IMG/VR virus record: IMGVR_UViG_3300027833_000054
Coordinates: 1-59,827 of that record
Direction: 5' to 3' (one strand)
DNA from: a virus
Length of the DNA stretch: 59,827 nt
Shown here: in pieces, positions 50,569-58,617 of the stretch
Layout: every line of letters starts with the position of its first letter
How positions within the stretch are numbered: position 1 is the first letter of the stretch
Position numbers and translations under genes: made by a program
Notes under the pieces: generated by a model
Seen by the model: the letters and a program-made list of their open reading frames with translations, nothing else
Databases searched by the model: none
What the model was told of the DNA's origin: nothing

Positions 50569-52239
50569 TTGGAAACTGAAATAAACAATAAAAGTTCGTC
50601 TATGACGAATAGACAGAAGCTGGCTTTAGCAGTAGAAGCTAAGAAACGTAAGGATCTCTCAAGATACGAGGGGTCCTTTCAAGAGTTTGCCAAAGAACAG
50701 ATCCGTATATTACCAAAAGATGCATCTAAAGGATTTATACCCTTAGAATTCAATGCAGCACAGCAGATTGTAGATAATGCAATAGAGAAACAACTGAAAG
50801 AAACAGGCAAAGTACGAGCTATTATACTCAAAGCAAGGCAGATGGGGTTATCTACCTACTCTTGTGGACGTGTGTACTGGAAGTCGTACCTTACACCGTT
50901 TAATAAATCAGTAGTTATGGCTCATGACTCTGCAACATCTGATGCACTCTTTGCCATGTCCCGGAACATAATCCAGAATATGAAACCTGAGTTCACACCT
51001 ATACTCAAGAAGTCTAACTCAAAGGAGATAGGGTTTGAACATAATGACTCAGGTTACCGTCTGTACACAGCAGGTTCCCCCGAGGCTGGTCGTGGAACCA
51101 CACCAACTATTGCTCACCTATCTGAGGTTGCTTTTTGGACTCATGATGCAAAGATACTTGCTGGCTTATTCCAAGGTATCTCACAAGCTGATGGCACAGA
51201 GGTAATCTTAGAGTCAACTGCTAATGGCGTAGGCAACGAGTTCCACAGGCTATGGAAGGGTGCAGTTGCTGGTGAAAACGAGTACATACCTATCTTTGTG
51301 CCTTGGTTCCTTATGCCAGAGTACAGACGCTTTGTACTAGAACCTGAGATATTCTCAGAGACTATCACAGAAGCAGAGGAAGAACTACAAACCTTACACG
51401 GTTTGGATATTGAACAGTTATACTGGAGGCGTCTTAAGATAGCCGAAGGGGGTGTAGATAAGTTTAAACAAGAGTACCCGTCTACAGCTAATGAAGCATT
51501 TATAGTTTCAGGGTCTAATGTGTTTGACACTGGTAAGTTAATGAATACAAAAACTATACCATGTGTTAAGAAACAAAACTTTAGTATTGAATCATGTATG
51601 TTTGACGATCACAGAGAAGGTAATCTGGAGATCTTTAAGTACCCTAAGTTTGACAGTAACTTCATCATCGGAGCTGACTGTGCCTTAGGTGTTGGACAAG
51701 ACTACTCAGCAGCAGTAGTATTAAATGCAGACAGGGAAGTATGTGCTGTCTACCGTAATAACAAGATAGACCCCACTCAATATGGTGATCTATTATTCTA
51801 TTTAGGTAGATACTATAACAACTCTTTGCTTGCAGTGGAATCTAATTCCTTAGGTATAGCAACACTAAACCGATTAAAACAAATGGATTACGTGAACTTA
51901 TACCATCAAACTAAAGTAGCTAATGTATCTAATGAGGAAGGTACTCGTCTGGGTTGGAGGACTACCCAAGCTACTAAGCCAATGATCATAGGGCATCTTA
52001 AGAACGCAATAGAGAATGATGACATAGCTCTATCGTCCCCCATTATCATACAAGAGTGTATGAACTATGTGGCTGATGCCAGTGGCAAAACAAATGCTAT
52101 CTCAGGTTGTCATGATGACACAGTAATAGCAACAGCAATAGCCTTAGAGGTTCTTCGTACTCACGGAGAAAGGCTGTCAACAACAAGGGTTTCTTTTAAG
52201 AACCAATCATTTGTAGTTGACAACACTCAATGGCTTTAA
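50569..52239 (+). CDS. terL: Terminase large subunit
   Basis: 556 residues. The start is TTG 50569: GGAGG at 50557-50561 is seven bases away, while the first ATG (50602) has no ribosome site. Packaging ATPase: Walker A-like KARQMGLST near residues 88-96 and Walker B-like TIAHLSEVAFW near 180-190, with a coupling motif ILESTANGVGNEF (S/T-A-N). C-terminal nuclease: Asp in IIGADCALGVGQDYSA, Glu in LLAVESNSLG, Asp in ISGCHDDTVIATAIA. It translocates DNA into the prohead through the portal encoded next. Confidence 0.92.
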   Translation: METEINNKSSSMTNRQKLALAVEAKKRKDLSRYEGSFQEFAKEQIRILPKDASKGFIPLEFNAAQQIVDNAIEKQLKETGKVRAIILKARQMGLSTYSCGRVYWKSYLTPFNKSVVMAHDSATSDALFAMSRNIIQNMKPEFTPILKKSNSKEIGFEHNDSGYRLYTAGSPEAGRGTTPTIAHLSEVAFWTHDAKILAGLFQGISQADGTEVILESTANGVGNEFHRLWKGAVAGENEYIPIFVPWFLMPEYRRFVLEPEIFSETITEAEEELQTLHGLDIEQLYWRRLKIAEGGVDKFKQEYPSTANEAFIVSGSNVFDTGKLMNTKTIPCVKKQNFSIESCMFDDHREGNLEIFKYPKFDSNFIIGADCALGVGQDYSAAVVLNADREVCAVYRNNKIDPTQYGDLLFYLGRYYNNSLLAVESNSLGIATLNRLKQMDYVNLYHQTKVANVSNEEGTRLGWRTTQATKPMIIGHLKNAIENDDIALSSPIIIQECMNYVADASGKTNAISGCHDDTVIATAIALEVLRTHGERLSTTRVSFKNQSFVVDNTQWL

Positions 52240-52376
52240 GTATTTCCCATAGTCCTCCACTATGAAAGACGTTTGTTATGGTTTCTTCGCGTATCGGGAA
52301 AGGTAAGTAATGAAACCACCTAATTTTAAAGATTGATTTGTAGGGCGTATATGCCCACATATAAGAGGTGTCATAG

Positions 52377-54575
52377 ATGGCAAGTTACAACAATGAAGAT
52401 GGATACAAAGTTCAAGTATCTGATGAGGAGTTAAACACTCTTCTAGATTACAAGTTGGCGCAATCAAGTGCCAGTTTCTTAGACACCTCAGAGCTATCTG
52501 ATGAACGTCAGAAGTCAACCTATGAATACGCAATGATACCTGAGGGACACCTAAAGCCACAAGGTGTGTCCCGTATAGTATCATCAGATACCGTAGAAGC
52601 AATTGAAGGTTACACTGCAGTTCTGTCTGAACTGTTGTTTGACAATAACAAACTAGCTAAGTTTAAAGCGTATGACCGTACACCTCTGGCATACCATAAA
52701 GCTACTGCAGCTTCAGAGCTATTAAACCACTGCTTGTTCTCTAAGAACCGTGGTTGGTCTGTACTAAACACATGGCTTAAGTCAGCCCTTATGTGGAAGC
52801 TATCAGCAGTTACATGGGAATATGCATCGGATGAAACTATATCCTTTGAAGAGTACGAGACAATTGACAGTACTGCACTAGATGTACTCCTGTCAGACCC
52901 AGAGATCACCACAACTGGTGATATCTATTTAGATGAACAAACAGGTAACTACCTTGATGTACGCCTTAAACGTACAAAAGTTACCAACAAAGTTATTGTA
53001 TCGGCAGTACCACCTGAGTCTCTAAGAGTCGGTAGAGGGGCCACAGGTGTACACGATGCATCCTTTGTAGGTTTTGAAGAAGAAATGACAAGGTCCGAGA
53101 TCAGAGAACGTTGGCCTGAACAGGCTGTAAATGTTAACTGGGCAACTGTAGATTCAAGTATTAACTACGCAACTGAACTAAACACAGACTCACTTGCACG
53201 TAAGCAAGCTATCGGTACAACTTTGTTATTAGGTTCAGGTGATGACAGTCAACTGGAAGCCACAGAGTCTGCTGTAGTACTCCGCTGTTGGGTATACGTG
53301 GATCGTGACGGTGATGGTATCGCTGAACTAAAGTATATTGTACGTGTAGGCGACACTATACTAGAAGAAGAAGACTCAGATCATATCCAAGTAGCTACAT
53401 TCACACCTTTCGAGATTCCATTTGAACTTGAAGGTTTGTCTATGTCAGACATGGTCAGACCATCTACACTGGCATCCACAGCTATCTTACGTGGGTTTGT
53501 TGAGAATACATACTTAACTAACTATGCACCAAAGATTGCAGATCCAAACGTAGTTGACTTCTCTGCATTACAGAATATGAAACCCAAACAGATCATTGCA
53601 TCTAACGGTAACCCTCAGGGAGCCGTGGCTTCCTTGCCACCAGAGCAGATCTCCACAGGTACAGTACCCTTGTTACAGTTCTTACAAGGTCATAAAGAAC
53701 AAGCCACTGGTCTGTCTAAAGCAGCCCAAGGTCTTAATGATGCTCTCTATGTGTCTGGTAACTCAGAAGCGAAAGTATCACAGGTGCAGTCAGCTGCACA
53801 ACTACGTATACAATTTATCGCTCGTAGATTCATGGAAACTGGTGGACGGGAACTCCTTGAAGGTATCTACTTAACAATGCGAAAAGAAATGCGTGGTGGG
53901 TCTGTAGGAGACTACACTGGAAATCAACGATATCTCGATGTGTTAATAGATGATTTACCCGGAATCGAGTATATGTCTGTAGAAGCAGATGTTGGTGATG
54001 CCAGTAACCAGACCCAGTTACAGAAGTTACAAATGATAGGTCAACAAATCCTCCCAGCCCTTAGGGACGCTGGTGCAGGTGCTGTTGTAGCTCCAACTGC
54101 AGCTTCGACTATTGCAGTGCAAGCGTTTGATGCTTTAGGTTTAGACCCTCTAGATTATCTTATAGATATAAATACAGATGAGTTTAAGGCCAAGGCAGAA
54201 GAAGGTCAAAAGAAAGATCAGGAAGCTAAGGCAAAAGCCGCAAAGCTTGAAGAGTTGACACAGAAGTTAGCAGTAGATTTACAACAAGCTAACATTGACT
54301 ACACAAACGTACAAGCCCAGAATGCCATTCAGGATAATCTTAAGCAGCTTATGGTTGCATTAGATAAGTCAGAACAAGAATGGTCCAAGTTAGCCTTAGA
54401 AGCTGGAAAGGAACAGCAACCCATGCCAACTAAAACTAACATTGATGTATTGTATGCAAAAGCACAAGGACTTGTGACTGATGTCATGGTTACAACCGCT
54501 GGAGCATCAGATGCATCCAACCTAAATGCACCGCAAGAACCCCAACCAATGGGTCCTTCTGGAGTACTAGGATAG
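52377..54575 (+). CDS. Portal protein
   Basis: 732 residues, size of P22-type portal proteins (P22 gp1 725). It begins with a DEELNTLLDYKLAQS helix and contains VSRIVSSDTVEAIEGYTAVL, RPSTLASTAILRGFVENTYLT and NDALYVSGNSEAKVSQVQSA, which are typical for portals of this class. A coiled-coil C-terminus (QKKDQEAKAKAAKLEELTQ) would form the barrel. It lies between large terminase and scaffold, the standard place. Confidence 0.85.
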   Translation: MASYNNEDGYKVQVSDEELNTLLDYKLAQSSASFLDTSELSDERQKSTYEYAMIPEGHLKPQGVSRIVSSDTVEAIEGYTAVLSELLFDNNKLAKFKAYDRTPLAYHKATAASELLNHCLFSKNRGWSVLNTWLKSALMWKLSAVTWEYASDETISFEEYETIDSTALDVLLSDPEITTTGDIYLDEQTGNYLDVRLKRTKVTNKVIVSAVPPESLRVGRGATGVHDASFVGFEEEMTRSEIRERWPEQAVNVNWATVDSSINYATELNTDSLARKQAIGTTLLLGSGDDSQLEATESAVVLRCWVYVDRDGDGIAELKYIVRVGDTILEEEDSDHIQVATFTPFEIPFELEGLSMSDMVRPSTLASTAILRGFVENTYLTNYAPKIADPNVVDFSALQNMKPKQIIASNGNPQGAVASLPPEQISTGTVPLLQFLQGHKEQATGLSKAAQGLNDALYVSGNSEAKVSQVQSAAQLRIQFIARRFMETGGRELLEGIYLTMRKEMRGGSVGDYTGNQRYLDVLIDDLPGIEYMSVEADVGDASNQTQLQKLQMIGQQILPALRDAGAGAVVAPTAASTIAVQAFDALGLDPLDYLIDINTDEFKAKAEEGQKKDQEAKAKAAKLEELTQKLAVDLQQANIDYTNVQAQNAIQDNLKQLMVALDKSEQEWSKLALEAGKEQQPMPTKTNIDVLYAKAQGLVTDVMVTTAGASDASNLNAPQEPQPMGPSGVLG

Positions 54576-54600
54576 GGGGTGATCCTGTATCTAATCTGCC

Positions 54601-54630
54601 GGGGGTCTCAGATTTAAACCCATGACCCCC
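54601..54630 (+). terminator. Hairpin after portal gene (attenuator or processing site)
   Basis: GGGGGTC … GACCCCC with a 16-base loop, 25 bases after the portal stop. No U-run follows (ACCTATTAAA), so it is more likely a partial attenuator or an RNA-stability element than a full terminator. Confidence 0.4.
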
Positions 54631-54654
54631 ACCTATTAAACAAGAGATAATCTA

Positions 54655-55014
54655 ATGAAGAAATATAAGGATGGCATTGACAAGAAGGTCAAGTCCCAAC
54701 TTCAATCTGATGGCACATATCGTCCTAGTCCTTTCGGGGATGCTAGGAATGCTTTGGCAAGAGCTACCTTTTCTAAGAAAGAAAGGGATGAGTTCTTCAC
54801 CGAAGCTTACGGAGAGATCCTTTCAGATTTGTTTTTAAAATGGTTAAGCACTGAAGCTCACTGTACTAAAGAGCGAGAGTATTTATACCACGTAGCAATG
54901 GGCTTAGGCTCAGTTAAAGAACGATTAATCAGCATTGAGACCTACGGGTTTAATGCAGAGTTTATTGATAACCCAAACTTAGATGATGAGGAACAAGATA
55001 ATGATTCCAACTAA
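54655..55014 (+). CDS. Unknown protein between portal and scaffold
   Basis: 119 residues. Basic N-terminus (MKKYKDGIDKKVKSQLQSDG), helical middle with EFFTEAYGEILSDLFLKWL and an acidic end (NPNLDDEEQDNDSN). By position it could be a head-assembly factor. Overlaps the next gene by 14 bases. Not recognised. Confidence 0.5.
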   Translation: MKKYKDGIDKKVKSQLQSDGTYRPSPFGDARNALARATFSKKERDEFFTEAYGEILSDLFLKWLSTEAHCTKEREYLYHVAMGLGSVKERLISIETYGFNAEFIDNPNLDDEEQDNDSN

Positions 55015-55228
55015 TTCGCTAGAAGAACTCCAACGAGCAGAACTAGATTTACACAGATCACAGGTATCTTTGATACGAGAGATCGGTAAAGGTAACGAGA
55101 AAAGCAGACTACATGCCAACACCCTACAGGCTATGTCAAGTGCACTCAAAGATGTAAAGGCTCTTATTCAGGAACATCCAGACACTAAGGTAGTGCCTGT
55201 TGTTGCAGTTAAGAAGAAAGCCAAATAA
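55001..55228 (+). CDS. Small helical protein before scaffold
   Basis: 75 residues from ATG 55001, chosen for GAGGAAC upstream; two earlier ATGs (54983 and 54986) lack sites. Coiled-coil (LEELQRAELDLHRSQVSLIR) and a Lys-rich end (VAVKKKAK). Probably a head-assembly accessory; not recognised. Confidence 0.5.
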   Translation: MIPTNSLEELQRAELDLHRSQVSLIREIGKGNEKSRLHANTLQAMSSALKDVKALIQEHPDTKVVPVVAVKKKAK

Positions 55229-55253
55229 CGAGGACTAACAGGGATAATAAATT

Positions 55254-56351
55254 ATGAGCAAAGAAAACATTCCAGCGTCTACCTCCACAGGAGATGACTC
55301 TGATTTCAATGCTGGTCAACAACCACAGAATTTTGATGACATTCCAGTACCGATGGGGCCTATGGCTAAACATCTTGGTATCGAGGATGATCTACCAGAA
55401 GATTCTGTAGAAGGTGACCCGGAAGATTCTGTAGATGAAGTTCCCACTGAAGACGATACAGAGGAAGACGATACACTAGATCAAGAAGATGACACTTCAA
55501 ATGAAGAAGAAGGTGAAGAGGATGATGAGGAATCTACCCAAGACACTGACTTACTGACCGAAGAGGATATTGATTGGGACTATAAAGTACCAGTTAAGAT
55601 CGATGGAGAGGTTCAACACCTTTCTCTTGAAGAACTCCGTAAAGGTTATGCGACAGATCAAAGCTTGTCTAAAAAGGGAAACAAGATTAGTGAACAACGG
55701 AAAGAGTTTGAGACCGATCAAAGTACTAAACTCCAAGAACTAACAGGTATGGCTACACTATTGCAAGAACAACTTCAAGGTGAAGAAAATAAACTTGCAG
55801 CTGAGTACCATAGCTTTGATGATAAGATTAAGGAAGCCCGTAAAGAAGGCAACACTTATGAACTATCAGAACTAAAAGATCAACGTGAAACTGCACAAGA
55901 TGAATACTGGAACGCTCGAAAGAAACGTGAAGGTGTTGCACAAGCAATCCAAGAGAAACAGCAATTAGAGTATACGCAACAGCAAGAAATAATTGCAGCT
56001 AAGTTTAACGAGGATATTGCTACACTTGTACCATCATTCATTGATGACGCAGATGCTATCAATCAATTTGCATTAGACGAAGGTATACCACCAGAGCTAA
56101 TGTCTTTTGTAAACGATGCAAAAGTTGTTAAGTTTATTGACGATTACCGAAAGCTAAAGCTAAAGGTATCTAAAGGAGCTGTTAAGCGTAAGGCAATGCC
56201 CAAAGCTAAGTCAGCACCAATTAAGAAAGGCATGAGCCGTTCGTCAAAGCAAGCAAAAGCAGACTCTTCAGTTCGTAACAAAGTTCTCACAGGAGAAGGT
56301 ACCGCAAGTGATCAATTAGACTTCCTCAAGAACCTATCCAAGTTCCGCTAA
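55254..56351 (+). CDS. Scaffolding protein
   Basis: 365 residues. The first 110 are extremely acidic (DDTEEDDTLDQEDDTSNEEE) and a long coiled coil (about 135-250; KLQELTGMATLLQEQLQGEE) follows. The C-terminus is basic and helical (VKRKAMPKAKSAPIKKGMSR), which is the capsid-binding end in other scaffolds. Its place just before the capsid gene confirms the assignment. Confidence 0.8.
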   Translation: MSKENIPASTSTGDDSDFNAGQQPQNFDDIPVPMGPMAKHLGIEDDLPEDSVEGDPEDSVDEVPTEDDTEEDDTLDQEDDTSNEEEGEEDDEESTQDTDLLTEEDIDWDYKVPVKIDGEVQHLSLEELRKGYATDQSLSKKGNKISEQRKEFETDQSTKLQELTGMATLLQEQLQGEENKLAAEYHSFDDKIKEARKEGNTYELSELKDQRETAQDEYWNARKKREGVAQAIQEKQQLEYTQQQEIIAAKFNEDIATLVPSFIDDADAINQFALDEGIPPELMSFVNDAKVVKFIDDYRKLKLKVSKGAVKRKAMPKAKSAPIKKGMSRSSKQAKADSSVRNKVLTGEGTASDQLDFLKNLSKFR

Positions 56352-56391
56352 TCCTTAACTTTTTACTTTCTATTTATAAGGAATATTTAAA

Positions 56392-57447
56392 ATGGCAGGA
56401 CGTAATTTTACAACAGGTGGCCCTAAGGCTGCTGCTGGCACTAACGCTATGAACGTATCAGAACGTGAAGATCTATCGAACTTCATCAGTATGATCACAC
56501 GTGACGAAAGTCCATTCTATGCCTCAGTTGGCAAAACAAAATCTAAAGGCATTCTTCACGAATGGCAAACAGATGAATTAGCTTCTCCCGGAGCGAATGC
56601 GGTAGCTGAAGGATCAAGCTTTGCTACTGTAGACGGTGCACAGGTTGCAGAACCACTACGCACTCGTTTGGGTAACTACACTCAGATCAACTCTAAGACT
56701 GTTGAAGTATCTGGTTCTAAGCGAGCAGTTGATCAAGCTGGCGTTGCAGACGAGTATGCTTATCAGTTGAAGAAGCGTGGTACTGAACTTCGTCGTGACG
56801 TTGAGCATGACTTAGTACACAGCTGGAACCCTTCTAACGGTTCTGGCACTCGTACTATGGGTGGCTATCAGGCATTCACTAACGTCAACGTAGTTGTCGC
56901 TGGTGCTGCTGGTGGTTACACTGCACCTTCATCTACTGGTATCGGCACTGTAGGCGTTATTGCCCGTGGTTCTGCTGATGCTAACTTGGCTGCTCTTGAG
57001 TTAAGTGATGTTGATGATATCATGCAAAGCATCTATCAGGAAGGTGGTAAAGCCACTACCATGATGTGCTCTCCAGCTAACAAGCGTAAGTTCTCTGCTA
57101 AAGCACAAGCTGCTGACAGCAACGTACAACGTAACATTGATGACAGCGGTAAGCTTCGTCAGTCTGTTGAGATGTATGATTCCGACTTCGGTGCTATCCG
57201 TATTGTACCTAACTACATTATGGGCCTAGATCACGACACTGATTCTAACGCTGGTACTTCAAACTCTAAAGACTACTCATGTCTTGTATACGATCCACAG
57301 TGGTACAACATTGCTACTTTGCGTCCTTTGCATGAGACAGAAGTAGGTCAAGCAGGTGACTCTACTATTGGTCAGATTGTTGAAGAATGTACTTTAGAAG
57401 TTCGTAACCCTAAGGGTTGTGGATTGATCGTTGGTTTAGCTGGTTAA
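56392..57447 (+). CDS. Major capsid protein (SU10/DUF5309 type)
   Basis: 351 residues. The family pattern is clear: REDLSNFISMITRDESPFYA, TKSKGILHEWQTDELASPG, RLGNYTQINSKTVEVSGSKR, QLKKRGTELRRDVEHDL. HK97-like fold is expected. This family is found in podoviruses and siphoviruses distinct from T7 gp10, so the head module has a different origin from the T7-type polymerases. A terminator follows directly. Confidence 0.85.
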   Translation: MAGRNFTTGGPKAAAGTNAMNVSEREDLSNFISMITRDESPFYASVGKTKSKGILHEWQTDELASPGANAVAEGSSFATVDGAQVAEPLRTRLGNYTQINSKTVEVSGSKRAVDQAGVADEYAYQLKKRGTELRRDVEHDLVHSWNPSNGSGTRTMGGYQAFTNVNVVVAGAAGGYTAPSSTGIGTVGVIARGSADANLAALELSDVDDIMQSIYQEGGKATTMMCSPANKRKFSAKAQAADSNVQRNIDDSGKLRQSVEMYDSDFGAIRIVPNYIMGLDHDTDSNAGTSNSKDYSCLVYDPQWYNIATLRPLHETEVGQAGDSTIGQIVEECTLEVRNPKGCGLIVGLAG

Positions 57448-57462
57448 CCCCAACTAGCTACA

Positions 57463-57495
57463 AAGGGGGTCCTCCAAAGGGACCCCTTATTTTTT
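57463..57495 (+). terminator. Rho-independent terminator after capsid gene
   Basis: AAGGGGGTCC TCCAAA GGGACCCCTT followed by ATTTTTT. Perfect canonical form, 16 bases after the capsid stop. It probably lowers expression of the tail genes relative to capsid. Confidence 0.9.
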
Positions 57496-57510
57496 AAGGA
57501 GGACACTGTC

Positions 57511-57837
57511 GTGGCTTTTAAATCCCAAGACAATAACAAACATAGCTTTAATGTTAATATGGATCAAAGTAGATTTTCTTTGAACCAAGACATTAGTGCA
57601 TACCGAGAGTACGCTAAAGAGTCAAGAGACCTTTACGAAAGAAAAAGTGAAGCTGGTAGTAAGTACCGCTCATTCGCAATAATACCAGATATTGTTGCTA
57701 TAGATATCCTTACAAAGTACCAGATAGATATACATGCTACTGACTTTATGAGTGACAAACAACAAGTTAATAAACTTAAAAGCATTATAATCTCCGAGTA
57801 CCCTGACCTACTTACACATGGTCACTCTCGCAGATAA
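57511..57837 (+). CDS. Small head-tail region protein, unknown
   Basis: 108 residues from GTG 57511, with AAGGAGG nine bases upstream. Blocks YRSFAIIPDIVAIDILTKYQ and IDIHATDFMSDKQQVNKLKS recur in proteins located just after capsid genes in marine podoviruses. No known role. Confidence 0.55.
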   Translation: MAFKSQDNNKHSFNVNMDQSRFSLNQDISAYREYAKESRDLYERKSEAGSKYRSFAIIPDIVAIDILTKYQIDIHATDFMSDKQQVNKLKSIIISEYPDLLTHGHSRR

Positions 57838-57858
57838 CCATAAAAGAGGATACAATAA

Positions 57859-58605
57859 ATGTCAACTCCAAAGTATGATGCACTAGTCTCGAAAGTTCGT
57901 GATTGGGCAAACAGAGATAGTACAATACTTACCGATTCACTCGTAGCTGATTTCATAGACTACTCTGCAGATCTTTGTTACAGAGAATTACGCATACCGC
58001 CTTTGGAGAATACATACGTATATCCAGTAGTAACAACTGCAGGTGATACTACCTTGCAGCTTCCACCTGATATGACTGAGATTATTATGTTTAGAGTTAC
58101 AGACTCTGCAGGTAACTCACTAGTGTTTGATAATAAACTAGACCTAAAGTCTTTTACAGATAAGTATACAACTAAAAGCAGTGGATCATTTACTCGAAAG
58201 GGTAACAACTTAGAGTTCTACCCTGCGGCTTCCGTGGGTGACCTATATGAACTGCACTACTACCGTAGGTTGTTTGATATGGATGCCACTTATGTAGTTA
58301 ACCAAGCTAACATAGACTCTGGTAACACCACCGTATCCTCCTCAGGAGTTGCAGGTGCTGTTGAGATCTCTGGCGTATATTACATTGGTAATGAAGTATA
58401 TAACTGGTTACGAGATGACAATGAACGTATGCTCCTATGGGGTGCGTTACATCATGCTCATGAATACCTAGGTAGCGATGATCAATCTATGAAGTACCTC
58501 CAGAAACAAATGGCAGGTATTGAAGAACTAAACAGGGAAGAGAAAAGACGTAGAGTCTTAGGAGCTTCTAACTCAGTCACTTATGAAGTGTCTGAACTAC
58601 TATAA
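57859..58605 (+). CDS. Head-tail adaptor / tail tube A-like protein (T7 gp11 type)
   Basis: 248 residues. Helical start (PKYDALVSKVRDWANRDS) with DSLVADFIDYSADLCYRELR as the conserved block of adaptor (tail tubular A) proteins. A beta insert (VYPVVTTAGDTTLQLPPDM) is followed by a helical end (LHHAHEYLGSDDQSMKYLQK). Position after the capsid and before the fibre fits T7 gp11, though it is larger (T7: 196). Confidence 0.7.
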   Translation: MSTPKYDALVSKVRDWANRDSTILTDSLVADFIDYSADLCYRELRIPPLENTYVYPVVTTAGDTTLQLPPDMTEIIMFRVTDSAGNSLVFDNKLDLKSFTDKYTTKSSGSFTRKGNNLEFYPAASVGDLYELHYYRRLFDMDATYVVNQANIDSGNTTVSSSGVAGAVEISGVYYIGNEVYNWLRDDNERMLLWGALHHAHEYLGSDDQSMKYLQKQMAGIEELNREEKRRRVLGASNSVTYEVSELL

Positions 58606-58617
58606 GGAGTTTACTAG

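Noticed and set aside
52240-52376. A small gene between large terminase and portal
   Set aside because: Only frames of 14 codons or fewer are open and none has a good ribosome site; the gap holds a small hairpin (GGGC … GCCC) before the portal start.
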